In this document: positions 14,583-18,566 of the stretch, piece by piece
Position numbering within the stretch: the first letter of the stretch is position 1
Layout of the letters: the number at the start of each line of letters is the position of its first letter
Assembly: GCA_934130215.1 (NCBI GenBank)
Contig: CAKOXR010000015.1
Coordinates: forward strand, 1 to 18,566
DNA from: an uncultured Bacilli bacterium
GTDB taxonomy: Bacteria; Bacillota_I; Bacilli_A; RF39; UBA660
DNA length: 18,566 nt
Direction: 5' to 3'
The notes under the pieces: model-generated
What the model was told of the DNA's origin: nothing
The model's input: the letters and a program-made list of their open reading frames with translations, nothing else
The model's database searches: none
Made by a program: the position numbers and the translations under genes

Positions 14583-16871
14583 ATGCAAGCAGTAGAAGAT
14601 AAGTTAACGATGAAAGTTGTAAAAAGAGATGGTAAAAAAGTAGATTTTGATGCATCAAAAATAGCGATTGCAATAAAAAAGGGATTCGATAGTGTAACGA
14701 ATGAAAATGATGAAATGGTGTATGAAAGTAAAGATGCAAACAAAGTATTTACAGGAGTTATGAATCGAATTGAAAAAGAATATAAAGATGAAGAAAAAAT
14801 AAAAATTGAAACAATTCAAGATCTAATAGAAGAAGAATTACAAAAAAAAGGTTATGATGATGTTTATAAATCATTTTCTGAATATAGGGAAAGAAGAAAT
14901 AAATCAAGAGAATTATTTAGTGATGAAAAAAGAGCACATAAGTTTTTTAAAACAATTGAAGGATTAGGTCTTAAATCAGCAAGTGAAGATGATACAAAAA
15001 GAGAAAATGCAAATGTAGATGGGGATACAGCAATGGGTACAATGCTTCAATTTGGAAGTACAGTAACAAAAGAATTTGCAAAATCTTATCTTATGAAAAA
15101 GAAATATGCTCAAGCTCATGATGATGGTGATATACATATTCATGATATGGATTTTATACCAATGGGAACAACAACATGTTGTCAAATTGATTTAAACAAA
15201 TTATTTGAAAATGGTTTTTCAACAGGTCATGGTTTTTTAAGAGAACCAAATGATATTATGTCATATAGTGCACTTGCAGCGATTGCAATTCAGTCAAATC
15301 AAAATGATCAACATGGTGGTCAATCAATTCCAGCATTTGATTATTATATGGCTCCAGGTGTTATAAAAACATTTAAAAAACAATTTAAGCAAGAATTAGT
15401 GGATTTCTTTGATTATACTGATGTTATAAAATTAGTAAATTTTGATAAATTTGCTAAAGAAATTGATAAAATGAATTCTATAGAAGGTTCTATTGAAAAT
15501 TTATATAGTTTTTGTAAGGATTCAGAACAATTATTGAGAGCAGTTAAATTTGCATATGATAAAGCACTTGCTAAAACAAATAGAATAACATATCAAGCAA
15601 TGGAAGCATTTATTCATAATTTAAATACAATGCACTCAAGAGCAGGAGCACAAGTTCCGTTTTCATCAGTAAACTTTGGAACAGATATATCACCTGAAGG
15701 AAGAATGGTTATTAAAAATTTCCTTCTTGCAACAGATGCTGGTCTTGGGGATGGAGAAACTCCAATATTTCCTATATCAATATTTAAGGTAAAAGAAGGA
15801 GTAAACTATAATCCAGAAGATCCTAACTATGATTTATTTAAACTTGCTTGTAGAGTTTCAGCGAAAAGATTGTTCCCTAATTTTTCATTTATAGATTCAC
15901 CATTTAATTTACAATATTATAAAGAAGGAGATTATAATACAGAAGTATGTTATATGGGATGTAGAACAAGAGTTATGGGAAATGTAGTAGATCCTGATAA
16001 ACAAATAACACCAGGTCGTGGTAATTTATCATTTACATCAATTAATTTACCAAGATTGGGTATTAAACATGGAATAATTAAAAATGAAGAAACTGATTTA
16101 GATGGTTTTTATGAAGAATTATATGAAAAAATGGATTTAGTAAAAGATCAATTACTAGAAAGATTTGAAATTCAATGTAATAAAAGAATTTATAATTTTC
16201 CTTTTTTACTAGGTCAAGGAGTATGGATAGATTCTGAAAGATTAAAACCAACTGATAGATTAAGAAGGGTATTAAAACATGGAACTTTATCTATTGGATT
16301 TATTGGTTTAGCTGAATGTTTAAAAGCTTTAGTTGGTAAACATCATGGTGAAGATGAAGAATCTTATAAACTAGGTTTGGAAATTATAACAAAAATGAGA
16401 AAAAGATGTGATGAATATTCAGAAAAATACCATTTGAATTTTACTTTATTAGCAACCCCAGCAGAGGGATTATCTGGTAGATTTGTAAATATTGATAAAG
16501 CAATATATGGTAAAATAAAGGGTGTTACAGATAGAGAATATTATACTAATTCATTCCATATACCGGTATATTATAATATATCTGTTACAAATAAAATTAA
16601 AAAAGAAGCACCTTTCCATGCTTTAACAAATGCAGGTCATATAACTTATATAGAGTTAGATGGTGATGCTGCAAGTAATGTTGAGGCTTTTGAAAAAGTA
16701 GTTCGTATTATGAAAGAATCTGGAATTGGTTATGGAGCAATTAACCATCCGGTAGATAGAGATCCAGTATGTGGATATGTAGGTGTAATTGGAGATGTTT
16801 GTCCAAGATGTGGAAGACATGACTGTGAAGCAGTTAGTGTTGAAAAATTAAGAAGTTGCTCAAATTGTTAA
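14583..16871 (+). CDS. nrdD: Anaerobic ribonucleoside-triphosphate reductase large chain, lacking the glycyl-radical loop
   Basis: Class III reductase converts NTPs to dNTPs under anaerobic conditions using a glycyl radical installed by NrdG. The product is 762 aa from ATG 14583 (AAGGAG 14571-14576; a GTG at 14568 precedes that site). Residues 10-100 are an ATP-cone (MKVVKRDGKKVDFDASK), the allosteric activity site. The reductase barrel follows, with TTTCCQIDL, QSNQNDQHGGQS, NTMHSRAGAQVPFSSVNFGT, YMGCRTRV and PGRGNLSFTSINLPRLG. The C-terminus has a zinc-type cysteine region (C730, C740, C743, perhaps C748) and ends at SVEKLRSCSNC. In E. coli NrdD the equivalent VSVTRR is followed at once by VCGYLG, the glycyl-radical loop, and about 35 more residues. 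Those are absent here and appear on the next small gene. Without that partner this chain could not carry a radical. Confidence 0.95.
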   Translation: MQAVEDKLTMKVVKRDGKKVDFDASKIAIAIKKGFDSVTNENDEMVYESKDANKVFTGVMNRIEKEYKDEEKIKIETIQDLIEEELQKKGYDDVYKSFSEYRERRNKSRELFSDEKRAHKFFKTIEGLGLKSASEDDTKRENANVDGDTAMGTMLQFGSTVTKEFAKSYLMKKKYAQAHDDGDIHIHDMDFIPMGTTTCCQIDLNKLFENGFSTGHGFLREPNDIMSYSALAAIAIQSNQNDQHGGQSIPAFDYYMAPGVIKTFKKQFKQELVDFFDYTDVIKLVNFDKFAKEIDKMNSIEGSIENLYSFCKDSEQLLRAVKFAYDKALAKTNRITYQAMEAFIHNLNTMHSRAGAQVPFSSVNFGTDISPEGRMVIKNFLLATDAGLGDGETPIFPISIFKVKEGVNYNPEDPNYDLFKLACRVSAKRLFPNFSFIDSPFNLQYYKEGDYNTEVCYMGCRTRVMGNVVDPDKQITPGRGNLSFTSINLPRLGIKHGIIKNEETDLDGFYEELYEKMDLVKDQLLERFEIQCNKRIYNFPFLLGQGVWIDSERLKPTDRLRRVLKHGTLSIGFIGLAECLKALVGKHHGEDEESYKLGLEIITKMRKRCDEYSEKYHLNFTLLATPAEGLSGRFVNIDKAIYGKIKGVTDREYYTNSFHIPVYYNISVTNKIKKEAPFHALTNAGHITYIELDGDAASNVEAFEKVVRIMKESGIGYGAINHPVDRDPVCGYVGVIGDVCPRCGRHDCEAVSVEKLRSCSNC

Positions 16872-16882
16872 TGGAGGAAAGT

Positions 16883-17044
16883 ATGAAAGAAGAAGTAAAA
16901 AGAGAAGAAAAAAAAGTTGGTGAAGGAGTAGGATTTGAAAGAATCAGAAGAATCACTGGCTATTTAGTTGGTACAGTAGATAGATTTAATAATGCTAAAA
17001 AAGCTGAAGTAAGAGATCGTGTTAAACATGGCAAAGACTATTAG
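16883..17044 (+). CDS. Stand-alone glycyl-radical domain of anaerobic ribonucleotide reductase (53 aa)
   Basis: Read from ATG 16883, with GGAGG at 16873-16877 directly after the nrdD stop; the frame is -1 relative to nrdD. Residues 1-18 are a charged leader (MKEEVKREEKKVGEGVGF). Residues 19-50 match the very C-terminus of ordinary NrdD proteins: ERIRRITGYLVGT (19-31), with Gly26 as the expected radical site, then FNNAKKAEVRDRVKHG (35-50), which aligns with E. coli FNAGKQEEVKRRVKHLG. It thus supplies exactly the part missing from the preceding gene. Its end overlaps nrdG by 17 bases. Most likely it binds NrdD to form a two-chain enzyme and is the substrate of NrdG. A sequencing frameshift is the alternative, but its own start signal and new leader argue against that. 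Confidence 0.85.
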   Translation: MKEEVKREEKKVGEGVGFERIRRITGYLVGTVDRFNNAKKAEVRDRVKHGKDY

Positions 17045-17597
17045 GCTTGCATCTCCGTTACAAACAGATAGTATTGTTGATGGCGAAGGAATAAGATGTG
17101 TTATATGGACTCAGGGATGTTCTCATAATTGTATGGGATGTCATAATCCGGAAACTCATGATTTTAATAATGGTTATTTGGTAGATGTAGAAGATATTAA
17201 AAAGGAAATGGATGAGTTAGTAAATCAACAGGGTATAACATTTTCTGGTGGAGATCCTATTTATCAAGTGGATTCTGTACTAGATCTTGCAAAACATGCT
17301 CAGTTTCTTGGTTTAAATGTTTGGTTATATACAGGATTTACTTATGAGGAATTGGTAAAAATGATGAAAAAAAATTCTAAATTAAAAGAACTTTTATTAA
17401 ATGTAGATGTTTTAGTAGATGGTAAATTTTTACTTGAAGAAAAGAGCTTTGATGTAAAATTTAGAGGTTCAAAGAATCAAAGGATTATTGATATAAAAGA
17501 AAGTATAAAACAAAATAGGCTTGTTCTAATTGAAAAATATATCTATAGAGAACCTAAGTATGTTAGTTATAGAGAAAGCAATCATTTATATATTTGA
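17028..17597 (+). CDS. nrdG: Anaerobic ribonucleotide reductase activating protein (radical SAM)
   Basis: NrdG uses a [4Fe-4S] cluster and S-adenosylmethionine to generate the glycyl radical on NrdD. The product is 189 aa from ATG 17028. A GTG at 17019 would add 3 residues; the upstream AAGAGA is a weak site, so coupling to translation of the overlapping 53-aa gene is likely. The cluster motif is C31-S-H-N-C35-M-G-C38, followed by the SAM-binding GGDP (74-77) in FSGGDPIYQ. The N-terminus (IRLASPLQTDSIVDGEGIR) and later WLYTGFTYEEL and KFRGSKNQRIID are typical. It ends with TGA, showing TGA is a stop here. The last codons form the left arm of its terminator. It completes the nrdD / glycyl-domain / nrdG operon. 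Confidence 0.95.
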   Translation: MAKTIRLASPLQTDSIVDGEGIRCVIWTQGCSHNCMGCHNPETHDFNNGYLVDVEDIKKEMDELVNQQGITFSGGDPIYQVDSVLDLAKHAQFLGLNVWLYTGFTYEELVKMMKKNSKLKELLLNVDVLVDGKFLLEEKSFDVKFRGSKNQRIIDIKESIKQNRLVLIEKYIYREPKYVSYRESNHLYI

Positions 17598-17607
17598 TTG
17601 CTTTTTT
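17575..17607 (+). terminator. Rho-independent terminator of the nrdD-nrdG operon
   Basis: AAAGCAATCA (17575-17584) pairs perfectly with TGATTGCTTT (17595-17604) over a 10-base loop, then T's to 17607. The stop TGA (17595-17597) is the first part of the right arm, so the hairpin lies largely in the coding sequence. Confidence 0.8.
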
Positions 17608-17613
17608 ATAATA

Positions 17614-17642
17614 TTGATTTTTTTTTATAAATATAGTAAAAT
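17614..17642 (+). promoter_or_regulatory. Candidate distal promoter of the TasA/BspA-type gene
   Basis: TTGATT (17614-17619), 17 bases, TAAAAT (17637-17642), about 157 bases before the start codon. It would give a long leader with no clear structure. Confidence 0.35.
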
Positions 17643-17720
17643 TAATAGAGTAAGGAAAGGCTTGTTGATAACATGAAAAGAGAATATATATACATACATT
17701 AAATAATATAAAAAATAACT

Positions 17721-17749
17721 TTGTTAATAATTGTAGGATTAGATATATA
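17721..17749 (+). promoter_or_regulatory. Candidate proximal promoter of the TasA/BspA-type gene
   Basis: TTGTTA (17721-17726), 17 bases, TATATA (17744-17749), about 50 bases before the start codon. Either this or the upstream candidate could serve; AT-rich DNA makes chance matches common. Confidence 0.35.
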
Positions 17750-17799
17750 AGAATAACTAGTCTTCTTTTTAGTATTTAAATAATTGGAGGTAAAAATAT

Positions 17800-18566
17800 A
17801 TGAAATTAAATAAAAAGGTATTTATAAGTATAACATTTGTAATAGGTTTAATCAGTTTATTAATAGGTTCATTTGCTTATTATAGAATAGTTGTAAATGG
17901 TTCAATTACTGGTAATACTGGTAATGCTGTATTTGTTTTAAGGGATACAGAAGATGGTGAATCATGGAATAACAAAAATATTAATTTAGGAACTATAAAT
18001 CCTGGTGATAGTGGTTCTTTTGATGTTGTTATGGATGCTAGTGGATCTTCTGTTGATATGTATGCAACTTTAAATATAGATAGGGGAACTGGGGATACTG
18101 AGCTACCTAAAAATCTTAAATTTTATACAACGGCAGATCATAAGAGTGAACTTCATAAATATTATTCATTTCTAGAGAAAAATGGAACAAATAAAGAAAA
18201 ATTAACGGTATATTGGTACTGGAATCCTTATATTAGTGATGAAGAAGATAATAAGTATATGAATAAAACTTTTTCTGCGAATATAACTGTTAATGCAGTT
18301 CAGATAAGTGAATATGCGACTATGAAGAATGGGAATAGTAGTTCTAATGGTGGTACTGAATTTTGGAGTGATACTTATAAACCATATATAAGAACAATTA
18401 CATTTGGTAATGATTTAAGTAATTTACCTAGTAGTTGTACTGAAGAAAATTTATGTTGGGATATATCTGAAAGTCAAACTCAAAATAAGAAAGTATATGG
18501 TTATTTAGTTGATACCGGTTTAAAAGATAGTACTGATAACACAAAACCATTATATAATTTATATAT
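17800..18566 (+). CDS. Secreted TasA-like / BspA-like chimeric surface protein, 5' part (runs off window)
   Basis: The frame opens at ATG 17800 (GGAGG at 17786-17790) and is still open at the window end, giving 255 complete residues. Residues 8-27 are a hydrophobic signal segment (ISITFVIGLISLLIGSFAYY) like those of TasA/camelysin proteins processed by SipW-type signal peptidases. Residues 40-168 resemble a TasA-like beta-sandwich, including LGTINPGDSGSFDVVMDASG (63-82) and YATLNI. Residues 187-255 (FWSDTYKPYIRTITFGNDL ... CWDISES ... KVYGYLVDTG) are the domain that precedes DUF285 repeats in BspA-like proteins. Leucine-rich repeats are therefore expected just beyond the edge. It is a paralogue of the gene at 1-1056. 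It is probably a cell-surface or matrix adhesin; its ligand is unknown. Confidence 0.82.
   Translation, partial: MKLNKKVFISITFVIGLISLLIGSFAYYRIVVNGSITGNTGNAVFVLRDTEDGESWNNKNINLGTINPGDSGSFDVVMDASGSSVDMYATLNIDRGTGDTELPKNLKFYTTADHKSELHKYYSFLEKNGTNKEKLTVYWYWNPYISDEEDNKYMNKTFSANITVNAVQISEYATMKNGNSSSNGGTEFWSDTYKPYIRTITFGNDLSNLPSSCTEENLCWDISESQTQNKKVYGYLVDTGLKDSTDNTKPLYNLY
18520..18566 (+). repeat. 47-base segment repeated from the left end of the window (copy at 1-47)
   Basis: Bases 18520-18566 match bases 1-47 with only two differences (positions 8 and 21 of the repeat), in the same coding frame of the two BspA-like paralogues. The encoded peptides differ at one residue (LKDS versus LKAS). Confidence 0.9.

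Noticed and set aside
16770..16784. CGYVG in the large NrdD chain as the glycyl-radical site
   Set aside because: It precedes CPRCG and aligns with the first zinc-type cysteine pair (ECGFTG) of E. coli NrdD, whereas the radical loop comes after the second pair.
16841..16883. Programmed -1 frameshift joining nrdD to the glycyl-radical ORF
   Set aside because: The -1 frame is open from 16844, but no classical slippery heptamer is present, and the fused product would add about 40 residues with no counterpart in normal NrdD. A proper GGAGG and ATG explain the second gene better.
14583..17597. Mycoplasma-type code with TGA read as Trp
   Set aside because: Trp is encoded by TGG throughout and nrdG ends at TGA, which lies in its terminator hairpin.
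17673..17702. A nine-codon leader peptide (MKREYIYIH) before the TasA/BspA-type gene
   Set aside because: The purine-rich stretch upstream is 12 bases away and weak, and no attenuator structure follows; such short frames are expected by chance.
1..18566. Circular element (plasmid or phage) because both ends share sequence
   Set aside because: The shared 47 bases have two mismatches, so they belong to different genes, and the content (lon, rny, rpoE, PBP) is chromosomal.

Overview
The window is a very AT-rich stretch of chromosome from a low-GC, anaerobic, probably spore-forming Bacillota. It looks most like an uncultured gut lineage of Bacilli (RF39 / Erysipelotrichia-like); this placement is inferred from gene content and not from a phylogeny. 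RNase Y, the RNA polymerase delta subunit and a SpoVID-YsxE pair are Bacillota markers. Class III ribonucleotide reductase implies anaerobic growth. The genetic code is standard: Trp is TGG throughout, and nrdG ends at TGA. Most genes read rightward and have GGAGG-type ribosome binding sites, and spacers are short. No tRNA, rRNA, CRISPR array or insertion sequence was seen.

Layout. 1-1056: 3' part of a BspA-like leucine-rich-repeat surface protein (78-bp repeats). 1150-3984: a fused YfhO-GtrA membrane protein, probably for cell-wall or lipoteichoic-acid glycosylation. 4074-5624: RNase Y. 5665-5850 (minus): a 61-aa Tyr/Gly/Pro-rich protein. 5955-6791: a membrane-anchored polysaccharide-deacetylase-like protein that has lost its metal ligands. 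6862-9177: Lon protease. 9179-10042: an unrecognised protein. 10086-11637: spoVID and a ysxE/CotS-like pseudokinase, overlapping by 8 bases; order and association recall the lonA...spoVID-ysxE region of Bacillus subtilis with the haem genes missing. 11605-11778 (minus): a small two-helix membrane protein. 11823-13700 (minus): a class A penicillin-binding protein. 13879-14289: RpoE delta. 14583-17597: the anaerobic ribonucleotide reductase operon. 17800-18566: 5' part of a second TasA/BspA-type surface protein, a paralogue of the gene cut by the left edge.

Most interesting point: the class III reductase appears to be split. The large NrdD (762 aa) stops right after its zinc-cysteine region, just where the glycyl-radical loop should follow. 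That loop (RITGYLVGT...) is instead on a separate 53-aa gene in another frame, with its own GGAGG site, whose 3' end overlaps the activase gene nrdG. This gives a two-chain glycyl radical enzyme, loosely comparable to the YfiD/GrcA spare part of pyruvate formate-lyase. The operon promoter has a perfect GAAC-N4-GTTC palindrome (Bacillus-type LexA/SOS box) just upstream of its -35.

Other points: the YfhO-GtrA fusion joins a predicted lipid-sugar flippase to a predicted extracytoplasmic glycosyltransferase; several proteins keep a fold but lose catalytic residues; two BspA paralogues cut by the two window edges share a 47-base segment with 2 mismatches; and three terminator hairpins begin inside the gene they end.
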